Positions 24,472-32,920 of a stretch of DNA of 40,803 nucleotides are shown here, piece after piece. The DNA lies in NCBI GenBank assembly GCA_003136555.1, contig PLEW01000121.1, positions 9,723 to 50,525 on the forward strand, given 5' to 3'. Position 1 is the stretch's first letter. Every line of letters begins with the position of its first letter. The translations under genes and the position numbers were made by a program. The notes under the pieces were generated by a model. The model worked only from the letters and a program-made list of their open reading frames with translations. It searched no databases and had not been told where the DNA came from. This stretch comes from Planctomycetota bacterium (GTDB taxonomy: Bacteria > Planctomycetota > UBA11346).

Positions 24472-25356
24472 TCAGCCGCAAGAAGTCCCAGCAACTATCG
24501 GAAGGTCGGTTGAAGATTCCGTAAGCACGGATTCGAACGATGCGATAATCTCGACGAGCCCATCATATGAGCTCGGCTTCACCACGTAGTCGTCGGCACC
24601 CATCTCCCGGCATCGATGCATGTCGGCGACGCTCTCCGATCCGCTGAGGACGATGACCGCAATGGCATTGTAGAGGACATTTGTCTTGATCAGTTCGAGC
24701 AGGCTTCTGCCTGCTAGTCTGGGAACGCTCAGGTCATAGATGATCAGTGTGGGGCGAACCGCATCCGCATAGGGTCGCAATCGGTTGAGATAGAGCAGCG
24801 CGTCCGTGGCCCCTCCCATACTGTGCAACACGCCGGGCAAACCGCTTTGGAGGAAGGCCCGTGCAAACAACTGTCGGTCGTCCAGATCGTCATCGACATG
24901 GAGCAGATGCGGCATGCGGGGGGATGAGTGTCGGGGCACGTCGACCTCAATCGGCTTCCGGCGCGTCGCCCACTCGCTGATCAGATAGGCGATCTCCTTC
25001 CATCCTGCAAACAATGCCGGTTTGGCCAAGTAGCTGTCGGCCAAGGCACCGAGCGCTCGGTCTTGCGGCTGTGACGACCCGGTGAGCACCAGCGCCATCA
25101 CCGAGCACAGCGCTGCGTTCTTGCGGATGTGTCGCAACACGTCGCCGCCAGACATCCCCGGCAAATCAAGTTCGATGATCACGATATCGGGCAGCCGGCC
25201 CGCGCGCGCGGCATGGTTGAGGGCGAGGATGCCGAATTCGCCAGTCGTCTGGCATTCGAGGACGCAGGGCAAGCTCAACGCCCGGCACGCCTGAACAAGC
25301 AGGTGAAAGTCATTCTGGTTGTCCTCGATGACCATCACACGGTATGGGGGGGTCAT
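24472..25356 (-). CDS. Tandem double-receiver protein (REC-REC)
   Basis: 294 residues. Receiver 1 (about 1-130) has the acidic pair near residues 11-12 (VIEDNQND), a Thr at LTG and a Lys at YLAKPAL. However, the phospho-acceptor position is Glu62 (DIVIIELDLPGMSG), where active receivers have Asp. Receiver 2 (about 148-275) is complete: VDDDLDDR, Asp208 in LIIYDLSVPRLAG, LSGSE and VVKPSS. No output domain is attached, so it is probably a phosphorelay shuttle or protein-interaction module acting on the kinases next door. ATG 25356 opens the first receiver directly. It lies 97 bp downstream of a REC-PAS-kinase gene on the same strand. Glu at the acceptor site may mimic phosphorylation. Confidence 0.87.
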   Translation of the reverse strand: MTPPYRVMVIEDNQNDFHLLVQACRALSLPCVLECQTTGEFGILALNHAARAGRLPDIVIIELDLPGMSGGDVLRHIRKNAALCSVMALVLTGSSQPQDRALGALADSYLAKPALFAGWKEIAYLISEWATRRKPIEVDVPRHSSPRMPHLLHVDDDLDDRQLFARAFLQSGLPGVLHSMGGATDALLYLNRLRPYADAVRPTLIIYDLSVPRLAGRSLLELIKTNVLYNAIAVIVLSGSESVADMHRCREMGADDYVVKPSSYDGLVEIIASFESVLTESSTDLPIVAGTSCG

Positions 25357-25453
25357 GGGATAACGAGCTCCATGCACGCAATGATGGTGGGAATGCGCCA
25401 AGCGGGACATGAGATCGGCATAGTGGGCCGCTTCCTGAAGCTCTAACTGGGGT

Positions 25454-27010
25454 CTATGGCAGGGTGAATGAGAAGATCGCGCCCTGACCGACGTGGGCGG
25501 TAGCCCAGATGCGGCCACCATGGCGGTGGACGATGCGCTGAACCGTTGCCAGGCCGATCCCGGTCCCCTCGAACTCCTTCGCGGTATGCAAACGTTGGAA
25601 CGCGCCGAAGAGCTTCGCCGCATATACATTGTCGAAGCCTGCGCCGTTGTCGCGGACGAAGTACGTGCGCTCGGAGCCCTCAATGGCGCAGCCGAACTCG
25701 ACGCGTGCCATGGCCGTCTTGGAGGTGAACTTCCATGCGTTGCCGAGAAGGTTCCCGAGAACAATGCGCATCAGACCCGCATCGCAGCTCGCCACTGCCG
25801 CATCCCCGACGGTGAAATCGACAGGATGTGCGGGATGTGCTTCTGCAAGGTGGGCGCCAAGCTCAGCGGCAATTGTCGATAGATTGATATTACTCCGGTT
25901 CAACGCCACTCTGGACACGCGCGCCAGTGAGAGCAGGTCGTCGATGAGCAGACTCATGCGTTGGGTTGCAGCGCGGATGCGTCGAAGGTGCTTCTGCCCC
26001 TCCGCATTCAGCTGATCGCCGTGATCCTCGAGGAGGAATTGGCTGAATCCGTCGATGCTCCGCAACGGCGCGCGAAGATCGTGCGACACCGAGCAGGAAA
26101 AGGCATCCAGCTCCTTGTTGGCTGCCATCAGCTCCGCCGTACGCTCCATCACCCGTCGTTCGAGGTCAGCATTGAGTCGCAGGATCTCATTCTCTGCCCT
26201 TCGCCGCTCGGTGATGTCGCGGAACACCATGACGCCGCCAAGAATGCGCCCCCGGTCGTCGATGATCGGGGCGGCCGAATCATCGATCGGTATGGTCGTC
26301 GCGTCCCTGCGGGCGAGCGTGACGCCATCTTCGAGCAGGACCGTGCACCGTCCGGTGAGCGCCCGCGAAATAGGATTCTCGGGGAGCTGTTTGGTCTTCG
26401 CATCGAGGAGGTTCAAGATCTCCATTACCGGCTTGCCGATCACCTCCGCGGAGGCCCAGCCGGTGAGCTGCTCGCCGATGCGGTTTAAGAAGGTGATGCG
26501 TTCATCCGCGTCGGTCACGATGACCGCGTCGCCAATCGAGCGGAGAGTGGTCGATAGCAGCTGCTCCCGCTCGCGCAGAAGCGCTTCGACCGAGTGGCGA
26601 TAGAGCGCGATCTCGATGACGCAGCGCAACTCCGCATCCTTGAACGGTTTGAGCAGATAGCCGAAGGGTTCGCTGCGTTTAGCGCGATCCAGCGTCGCCA
26701 CATCGGAGAAGGCGGTGAGGTACACCACGGGGACGTTCAACTCCTCGGTCACCATTTGGGCGGCCTGGATGCCGTCGACGTGGCCGGGCATGCTGATGTC
26801 CATCAGGACCAGGCTGGGAGACAGCGATCGTGCCTTGTCGAGGGCCTCCTCACCAGAATGCGCCACTCCTACCACCGAGTAACCGAGGGCGGTGAGCGTC
26901 CGCATGATGTCCTTGGCGACGATGCGCTCATCCTCGACGACCAGGACCCCCCGGGTGCTGGTGTGGATGCGGTTGAACGTGGAGGCACTTACGATGTCTT
27001 GCATGCACAT
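25454..27010 (-). CDS. REC-PAS-HisKA-HATPase histidine kinase
   Basis: 518 residues. An N-terminal receiver (about 20-137) has Asp71 in LVLMDISMPG, TAF and LLKPFKD. A PAS domain (about 145-270) starts LLSTTLRSIGDAVIVTDADE and ends GVMVFRDITERR. A short coiled coil, NADLERRVMERTAELMAANKELDAF, leads to HisKA with His310 in SVSHDLRAPLRSIDGFS. The C-terminal ATPase has LGNLLGNAWKFT (N box), RDNGAGFD (G1) and GTGIGLATVQRIVHRHGGRI (G2). No membrane segment is seen, so the kinase is cytosolic and appears to take input from another phospho-donor through the receiver plus a PAS signal. The pseudogene at 23539-24430 has the same HisKA and ATPase order. ATG 27004 is an alternative start. Confidence 0.93.
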   Translation of the reverse strand: MCMQDIVSASTFNRIHTSTRGVLVVEDERIVAKDIMRTLTALGYSVVGVAHSGEEALDKARSLSPSLVLMDISMPGHVDGIQAAQMVTEELNVPVVYLTAFSDVATLDRAKRSEPFGYLLKPFKDAELRCVIEIALYRHSVEALLREREQLLSTTLRSIGDAVIVTDADERITFLNRIGEQLTGWASAEVIGKPVMEILNLLDAKTKQLPENPISRALTGRCTVLLEDGVTLARRDATTIPIDDSAAPIIDDRGRILGGVMVFRDITERRRAENEILRLNADLERRVMERTAELMAANKELDAFSCSVSHDLRAPLRSIDGFSQFLLEDHGDQLNAEGQKHLRRIRAATQRMSLLIDDLLSLARVSRVALNRSNINLSTIAAELGAHLAEAHPAHPVDFTVGDAAVASCDAGLMRIVLGNLLGNAWKFTSKTAMARVEFGCAIEGSERTYFVRDNGAGFDNVYAAKLFGAFQRLHTAKEFEGTGIGLATVQRIVHRHGGRIWATAHVGQGAIFSFTLP

Positions 27011-27119
27011 CCTTCAAGGACAGCGCGGCGTGAGCTCAAGGGGCCAGAATCCCTGAGGAGACTCGTCCATGCCCCCCATACGGCGTTGCTGGGTGCGGCC
27101 CGATGCAGGGTTCCCGGAA

Positions 27120-29078
27120 TCATGGCGTCCGACTCTCCCGCTGGATGAGACCATGATCCCCGAGCATGTCGCGAATCAGTCCGTTGAGCTGGCTGGGATC
27201 GAAGGGCTTATCAATGCGGCGGTTAGGGACCAGGCGCATAAACTCGATGGCGCGCGGGGTGAAGACGCCCCCGGTCATGAAAGCCATCCGTCGCGCCTGG
27301 TCGGGATGGCGGCTGAGCAGCTGTCCGTGGAAATCGATGCCGGACAAAACGGGCATCATCACATCGCAGAGGATGCAATCGAAGCGCATGCCGCCATCGA
27401 TCAGCGCCAGCGCCTCGGCTGCGGTCTTGGGGCAGGTGACCGCGTGCTCATCATCGAGGAGGCGACTGATGCAGGTGCGCATCATCGGCTCATCGTCGAC
27501 CACCAGGAGATAGCCCCGAATTCCCGCGGGAGCAGGTGGCTCAAGCGGTCGCGTCAGCTCAGCCGTCGCTGTGTGCGCGGCAGGCAGCACCACCCGCACC
27601 GTCGTCCCCGTGCCTGGCCGGCTCTCAATCTCGATCTCGCCACCAATCGACTTGATGATGCCGTGGCAAATCGAGAGTCCCAGGCCGGTGCCTTGCCCAG
27701 CATCCTTAGTGGTGAAAAAGGGCTCGAAGACCCGCTTCAGGACCTCGGGAGACATTCCTGGGCCGGTATCGCACACTTCTACCAGCGCACGTCCAGCCTG
27801 GTCTGTGGTGGTACGGATGGTGACCTGGTTGGTATCGCCGCCATCCACAGGCATGGCGTGCGCCGCGTTCAGCAGGATATTCAGGAATACCTGCTCCAGG
27901 CGCGTCGATTCAGCCTCGACGAGCGGTGGACTGCCGAATATCCTGACGATGCTAGCTCGCGGGCGGAGCTCGGTATCCGCCATCTCGAGGGCATGCTCTA
28001 GGACCTCATGAAGATCGACAGCAGCGGTGGTTCCGGGCGCATTCCGGCAAAATCCTTTCAGATCGGCGACGATACGCCGGACGCGATCGATACCGCTCAG
28101 CGCATCTGAGAGGGCGACTTCGACTTCCGCGGCCCACTCCTTCCCCGGCGTTCTGCCAGCCGCTTGCAGCTCGGCCTGGTGGGCGCGCATCTCGTTCAGC
28201 GCGAAGCGCGTATTGGACAGGATGAAGCTGAGCGGATTGTTCACTTCATGGGCTACTCCTGCAGCCATGATGCCGACCGATGCCAGACGATCGGCGTGTT
28301 CAAGCTGCCGCTGCAGTCTCTTCTGCTCGCTGATATCGCGGAATACCATCACCGCGCCGAGTATGCGCCCGCGGTCGTCGACGATCGGGGCTGTACTGTC
28401 GGTGACCAGGCGTTCACTGCCGTCCGGATTGGCGAGTGCCCCCTCGACGTTGATCGTTCCGCCCACGCGCAAGGCGTGCTCCATCGGATTCTCCAGTGCG
28501 GTTCGTGATCGCTCGTCGACCAGCCTGAATACGTCCCGGCACGGGCGGCCGATGGCGTGCTCCAGTCGTTCTCCGATCAGGGCTTCGGCGACGGGATTCA
28601 TGTAATTGATCCGCCCCATGGGGTCAGTGGACACCACGCCATCGCCGATCGACCGCAGGGTGGTGGTGAGCCAGTTTTCGCGATCGCGTAGGCGCTTGTC
28701 CATCTCGTGCCGATAGAGGGCGATCTCGACCGCACTGCGCAGCTCGTTGGGCTTGACCGGCTTGAGCAGGTAGCTGAGTGGTTCGGTCACTTTCGCCCGT
28801 TCCACGGTGGCAGCGTCCGCATAGGCGGTCAGGTAGATGACCGGGATATCAAAGCGCCTGCGCAGGATCCCAGCGGTCTCGATGCCGTCGCGATCGCCCT
28901 TGATGTGGATATCCATGAGGACGAGGTCAGGGCATCGCGCGGTAGCGAGGCCGATGGCCTGATCGGAAGTCGCTGCGGTCTCAGGGACCTCATAGCCAAG
29001 ATCGGTGAGGCTACGCTGGATGTCCCTGGCGACGATGCGCTCGTCTTCGACCACCAGGATGTGTTTAACCGTTCCCAT
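27120..29078 (-). CDS. REC-PAS-HisKA-HATPase-REC hybrid histidine kinase
   Basis: 652 residues. Receiver 1 (about 6-122) has Asp56 (LVLMDIHIKGDRDG) and a Lys at LLKPVKP. A PAS domain (about 135-255) starts TTTLRSIGDGVVSTDPMG and ends MVFRDISEQK. HisKA has His277 in GVAHEVNNPLSFILSN, followed by an ATPase domain with LNILLNAAHAMP, CDTGPGMSPEV and GQGTGLGLSICHGIIKSIGG. A C-terminal receiver (about 522-640) has Asp572 (CILCDVMMPVLSG) and KPFD. It can therefore both accept and donate phosphate in a relay. The stop and start codons overlap the HisKA_2 gene upstream as TGATG, so the two are translationally coupled. No membrane segment is seen. Confidence 0.93.
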   Translation of the reverse strand: MGTVKHILVVEDERIVARDIQRSLTDLGYEVPETAATSDQAIGLATARCPDLVLMDIHIKGDRDGIETAGILRRRFDIPVIYLTAYADAATVERAKVTEPLSYLLKPVKPNELRSAVEIALYRHEMDKRLRDRENWLTTTLRSIGDGVVSTDPMGRINYMNPVAEALIGERLEHAIGRPCRDVFRLVDERSRTALENPMEHALRVGGTINVEGALANPDGSERLVTDSTAPIVDDRGRILGAVMVFRDISEQKRLQRQLEHADRLASVGIMAAGVAHEVNNPLSFILSNTRFALNEMRAHQAELQAAGRTPGKEWAAEVEVALSDALSGIDRVRRIVADLKGFCRNAPGTTAAVDLHEVLEHALEMADTELRPRASIVRIFGSPPLVEAESTRLEQVFLNILLNAAHAMPVDGGDTNQVTIRTTTDQAGRALVEVCDTGPGMSPEVLKRVFEPFFTTKDAGQGTGLGLSICHGIIKSIGGEIEIESRPGTGTTVRVVLPAAHTATAELTRPLEPPAPAGIRGYLLVVDDEPMMRTCISRLLDDEHAVTCPKTAAEALALIDGGMRFDCILCDVMMPVLSGIDFHGQLLSRHPDQARRMAFMTGGVFTPRAIEFMRLVPNRRIDKPFDPSQLNGLIRDMLGDHGLIQRESRTP

Positions 29079-29971
29079 CAGCTCCCCCGTTGTTCGGATG
29101 CGAACGTGAAGCGAAATGTCGTGCCGCCGTCCCGCGCGATCTCGACGCGGGCGTCAATCTGATCGGCGAAGGTGAACACGAGGTCAAGGCCGAGCGATTC
29201 CGTATGCCGCGGATCGAGGTCGACGGGCATTCCGACGCCGTCGTCCTGCACCGAGAGCTCAAGGAGCTGCGGATTGAGACGTCGAAGGACGATGCGGATG
29301 ACGCCTGAGTCCCGTCCGCGGAATGCGTGTTTTAGGCAGTTGGTGGCCAACTCGTTGACGATCAGCCCGCAGGGGATCGCCAGATCGATGGCCAGTCGGA
29401 TATCGCTGAGATCGAGCACCCGGACGATGCCGCGTACGGCGGCGTCGTGGGTGTGGAGGAGATTGTCGACCAAGGTGATGACATACTCAGTGAAATCGAT
29501 ATGCGAGAGATTGGCTGATTGATAGAGCTTCTCATGAACCAGGGCAATGGATTGGACACGGTCTTGGCTCTTATGGAAGATGTCCCGCGCCGCCGGATCA
29601 GCCAGATACCGTGCCTGCAGATTGAGCAGGCTGGAGATGACCTGGAGATTGTTCTTGACCCGGTGGTGGATTTCCTTGAGCAGCACCTCCTTCTCGCGCA
29701 GGGAGACCCGGACCGCCTGCTCGGAGCGCACGACCTCCTTCTGGATATCCTCAAGTCGATCCTTTTCGGTCGCCAGATCGTCGAGGATGTTGAGGACGGC
29801 ACGTTCGGTTTCCTCCAGGCGCTGCTTCTCCACTCCGGAATCCTCGAGGATGTTGAGCACCGCACGCTGAGCATCCTGCAAACGACCCTTTTCAGCCGCG
29901 AAATCCTCGAGGATGTTGAGCACCGCCCGTGCGTGCTCGGCCGTCCCGAATGGAGATTCACGGGCGATCAT
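29078..29971 (-). CDS. HisKA_2-type histidine kinase with triple 21-residue linker repeat
   Basis: 297 residues. It starts with a helical linker of three tandem 21-residue repeats (residues 15-35, 36-56, 57-77), each beginning RAVLNIL with Glu/Asp, Lys and Arg-Leu at fixed places, equal to three heptads and therefore a probable coiled coil. HisKA_2 follows with His103 in [20 protein letters not shown], then an HATPase part containing [15 protein letters not shown] and [11 protein letters not shown]. No sensor domain is present. The gene starts 7 bp after the stop of the five-PAS gene and overlaps the downstream hybrid kinase gene (TGATG), so sensing is probably provided by the PAS protein. 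GAGG lies six bases before ATG 29971. Start and family are clear. Confidence 0.9.
   Translation of the reverse strand: MIARESPFGTAEHARAVLNILEDFAAEKGRLQDAQRAVLNILEDSGVEKQRLEETERAVLNILDDLATEKDRLEDIQKEVVRSEQAVRVSLREKEVLLKEIHHRVKNNLQVISSLLNLQARYLADPAARDIFHKSQDRVQSIALVHEKLYQSANLSHIDFTEYVITLVDNLLHTHDAAVRGIVRVLDLSDIRLAIDLAIPCGLIVNELATNCLKHAFRGRDSGVIRIVLRRLNPQLLELSVQDDGVGMPVDLDPRHTESLGLDLVFTFADQIDARVEIARDGGTTFRFTFASEQRGS
29741..29929 (-). repeat. Three tandem 63-bp repeats within the HisKA_2 kinase gene
   Basis: Three in-frame 63-bp units encode 21 residues each, all opening RAVLNIL. The string GAGGATGTTGAG recurs in each on the plus strand. Units of 21 residues equal three heptads, so adding or losing a unit would keep the coiled coil in phase and change its length. 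Confidence 0.8.
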
Positions 29972-29978
29972 CGAATCC

Positions 29979-32048
29979 TCATCGGACCGGCTGTGGCTGG
30001 GACGCGGCTTTTTTGAGCTCCTCGATCTCCTTCTTGAGCTCGATCATCTTCAACTCTCGACCTACCGTGAGTTTCTGGAACCGTTCCAGCTCCGCGATTC
30101 TCTCGAGCTCCTTGGTGCGCTGCTCGGCAACCTGCTCCTCCGCGTTCTTCTGGGCGGTCACGTCGCGCGCGGCGGCGAAGACTCCAAGCACGTTTCCGTC
30201 GGTATCCTTGTAGACCGAGGCGTTGTAGAGGACGTTAGTATGCGCTCCTCCCCGGCTGCGGATGGTGAGCGGATAGTCGGTCACGAAGCCCTTCGAGAAT
30301 ACTTGCTGGTATCCTTCGCGCGCCTTCTCGGTTTCGGCGAAGTAATCGCAGAAGTCGGTGCCGATGAGCTTCTCGCGTGCGATCCCCGTGACCTTGACCG
30401 TGGCCTCGTTGACGTCGGTAATCTTCCCCTCCGCGCTGATCGTTACCAGCGGATCGCGAGTCGCCTCGATCAGGCTGCGCGAATACTGCGAGGCCGAGCG
30501 CACCTTCTCCTCCGCCAGTTGCTTCTCCGAGATGTCGCTCGACATGAGGAGGTAGCCAACGGGAATCCCCGCGGTGCTATTGCGTGGGGTGACGACCACA
30601 CTCGCGGCAAAGCGGGAACCATCCTTGCGGACATGCACCAGTTCTCCCTCGGCCAGCCCCTTCCTGCAGGCAGTTTCGAGCAGGAGGTTGACCGCCCCGG
30701 AGGCGATATACTCCGGGGTATGAAGAGTTCCGGAGTCCTTTCCGAGGATCTCGCTCTCGGTATAGCCATAATTCCGGCGCGCCCCCTCGTTCCACGAGAG
30801 CACGCGCTGGTCGAGATCAAGACCAATGATGGAGTACTTGATGGAGCTTTGCATGATGTTATCGAGGAGGTTTTTGGTTTCGGTAAACTCGCGCATGATC
30901 TGCTTGGACTCGGTGACATTGCGCGCCGCCGCGCACACGCCGAGCACGTTGCCATCGACACTTTTGTAGACCGATGCGTTGTACAGGACGTCGGTAAGGC
31001 GCCCGTCTCGGTGTCGTATGGTGAGCGGATAATCGGTGACCGATCCTTTTGAGAACACTTCGAGATAGCCCTCACGCGCCTTTCCCTGGTCGGTGAAATA
31101 ATCGAAGAAGTCCGTACCAATGAGCGCTTCGCGGGAGACCCCGGTTACCTTGATGGTTGCCTCGTTCATATCGGTGACCTTGCCGTCGGGGCTGATCATG
31201 ATCAGCGGGTCCTGGCTCGCTTCGATCAGACTGCGTGCATATTGCGACGCCCCACGGATGAGTTCGTCAGCACGCTTCCGCGCAGTGATATCGCGGATGG
31301 TGCTCGAGACCATGGCCCCCTCCTCGGTCTCGAGCGGGCTCAAGCTCACCTCAATGGGGAATTCGGAGCCGTCCTTCCGCCGTCCATAGAGTTCGACTTC
31401 CGAACCGATGCGGCTGAAGCGCGGCTCCACGAAGTGCCCTTCCCGGTGTTGGGGGTGCCTTCCGCTGAAGCGTTCGGGGATGAGTATCTCGACCATCCGT
31501 CCCAGCAGTTCGATCCGCGTAAATCCGAATAGCGTCTCAGTCTGGGCATTGACCAGTTGGATCTTCCCCTTCCCATCGACGATCACCATCGCATCCGGTG
31601 CCGCCTCGATGATGCCCCTGAATTTATCCTTAATCAGCGAGCGGGAGGTGATGTCCCTGCCGATGGCCGCGACGCCGACCAAGATGCCGGATTGATCGTG
31701 GATCGGGGACATCGATATCGAGATGTGAAAGCGCTTGCCGTCTTTGCGGACCTGAATGGTCTCGAAGTGCTCGACGCGTTCGCCCTGGCGGATGCGCTCG
31801 ATTATCGCATGCATTTCAAGCGGTCGATCCTGATGGTACAGCAGTGATATTGGTCGTCCTATGATCTCGTCGACCTGGTAGCCGTAGATGACCTCAGCCC
31901 CACGGTTCCAGCTGGTGATCGTACCATCCGTGGCCAATGCCAGGACGGCATCGTCCGACGAGGCAACGATTGAGGCGACGAGGGCCGTGGGCAGGTCGGA
32001 GAGTTTTGACGTTTGGCGCTTCCGTTGGTCGTCTATCCGCGGTTCCAT
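29979..32048 (-). CDS. Five-PAS-domain sensor protein without kinase domain
   Basis: 689 residues containing five PAS domains, at about residues 21-135, 143-258, 268-382, 390-508 and 518-633, with boundaries such as [35 protein letters not shown] and [12 protein letters not shown]3 and PAS5 are about 70 % identical by hand count over 116 aligned residues, a recent internal duplication. The C terminus is a helical coil ([21 protein letters not shown]) and there is no kinase, GGDEF or HTH output. It is followed after 7 bp by the HisKA_2 kinase gene, which lacks a sensor, so the two proteins together probably form one signalling unit. GGGAG precedes ATG 32048 by ten bases. The sensed ligand is not readable; no haem or flavin motif is certain. 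Confidence 0.9.
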   Translation of the reverse strand: MEPRIDDQRKRQTSKLSDLPTALVASIVASSDDAVLALATDGTITSWNRGAEVIYGYQVDEIIGRPISLLYHQDRPLEMHAIIERIRQGERVEHFETIQVRKDGKRFHISISMSPIHDQSGILVGVAAIGRDITSRSLIKDKFRGIIEAAPDAMVIVDGKGKIQLVNAQTETLFGFTRIELLGRMVEILIPERFSGRHPQHREGHFVEPRFSRIGSEVELYGRRKDGSEFPIEVSLSPLETEEGAMVSSTIRDITARKRADELIRGASQYARSLIEASQDPLIMISPDGKVTDMNEATIKVTGVSREALIGTDFFDYFTDQGKAREGYLEVFSKGSVTDYPLTIRHRDGRLTDVLYNASVYKSVDGNVLGVCAAARNVTESKQIMREFTETKNLLDNIMQSSIKYSIIGLDLDQRVLSWNEGARRNYGYTESEILGKDSGTLHTPEYIASGAVNLLLETACRKGLAEGELVHVRKDGSRFAASVVVTPRNSTAGIPVGYLLMSSDISEKQLAEEKVRSASQYSRSLIEATRDPLVTISAEGKITDVNEATVKVTGIAREKLIGTDFCDYFAETEKAREGYQQVFSKGFVTDYPLTIRSRGGAHTNVLYNASVYKDTDGNVLGVFAAARDVTAQKNAEEQVAEQRTKELERIAELERFQKLTVGRELKMIELKKEIEELKKAASQPQPVR

Positions 32049-32272
32049 AGTGAATAGCTCCCAGGAGTGATCGCTCTTGGCTGACGGTGGTGAGCACGAC
32101 GCACTATGTGCCTGGGTCTGTTCACTAGCAAGATCGTTTGGTCTGGTATTCGTGTCAGCCGCGGGCCACCCGGCGTGTCCGTGTTTGTCCTACACGCCCT
32201 CGTCCGGAGTCGGGCGGCCAGTCAACTTCCGCTGGATCGATGACGACCTGGGGATCGGGCAGCCGCGTCTAT

Positions 32273-32920
32273 CTACTCGACGAGACCTGCCCGCAGTGCA
32301 TAGCGGATGAGATTGGCGGTGGTCTTCATGTCCATCTTCTCGAGTATTCTCGTACGGTAGGTGCTGATGGTCTTCTCGCTGAGCGCGAGGAGCACACCGA
32401 TTTGCTTGATCGATTCACCCCCCGCCACCATGCGCAGGACCTGCAGCTCTCGGTCCGATAGCGATTCGTGGAGCGGCCTGCAGGTGTCCCCTGCAAGGGT
32501 CGTGGCGAGCCGTTCGGCGAGCGACGGGCTGATGTATCTCCCCCCGCTGAGGACCTTGCGGATCGCCTTGCTCAATTCCTCGGGCGCACTTTCCTTGGTG
32601 ATGTACCCTGCGGCGCCTGCGCGCAGGGCGCGCAGGGCATACTGCTCCTCGGCATAGACGCTGAGCATCAGGATAGGCAGCTTGGGGAGGCGCTCATGGA
32701 ATTCCTTCAGGACGTCCAGCCCATCACGGCCCGGAATCGAGAGGTCGAGCACGACCAGCGTGAAGACCGTATTGCGAATTTTCTCGACCGCCTCCGGTCC
32801 GGAACCCGCCTCGGTGAACACAGCTCCGGGAAACTCATCGGCGAGCAGCTCGCGGAGACCGCGGCGGACGAGTGCATGGTCATCCACCAACAAAACGGAG
32901 AGCGGGGGCCCATCATCCAT
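32273..32920 (-). CDS. NarL/FixJ-family response regulator
   Basis: 215 residues. The receiver (about 6-120) has VDDH near residues 12-15, phospho-acceptor Asp59 in LVVLDLSIPGRDG, LMLS and a Lys in YITKESAP. The LuxR-type HTH (about 150-212) begins LSDRELQVLRMVAGGESIKQI and runs through LSEKTISTYRTRILEKM. The start overlaps the last 8 bases of the adjacent GAF-PAS-HisKA_3 kinase gene, so this is that kinase's cognate regulator. The output is DNA-binding transcription control. The genes controlled cannot be read here. A gap of 224 bases (32049-32272) follows before the five-PAS gene and presumably holds its promoter. Confidence 0.95.
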   Translation of the reverse strand: MDDGPPLSVLLVDDHALVRRGLRELLADEFPGAVFTEAGSGPEAVEKIRNTVFTLVVLDLSIPGRDGLDVLKEFHERLPKLPILMLSVYAEEQYALRALRAGAAGYITKESAPEELSKAIRKVLSGGRYISPSLAERLATTLAGDTCRPLHESLSDRELQVLRMVAGGESIKQIGVLLALSEKTISTYRTRILEKMDMKTTANLIRYALRAGLVE

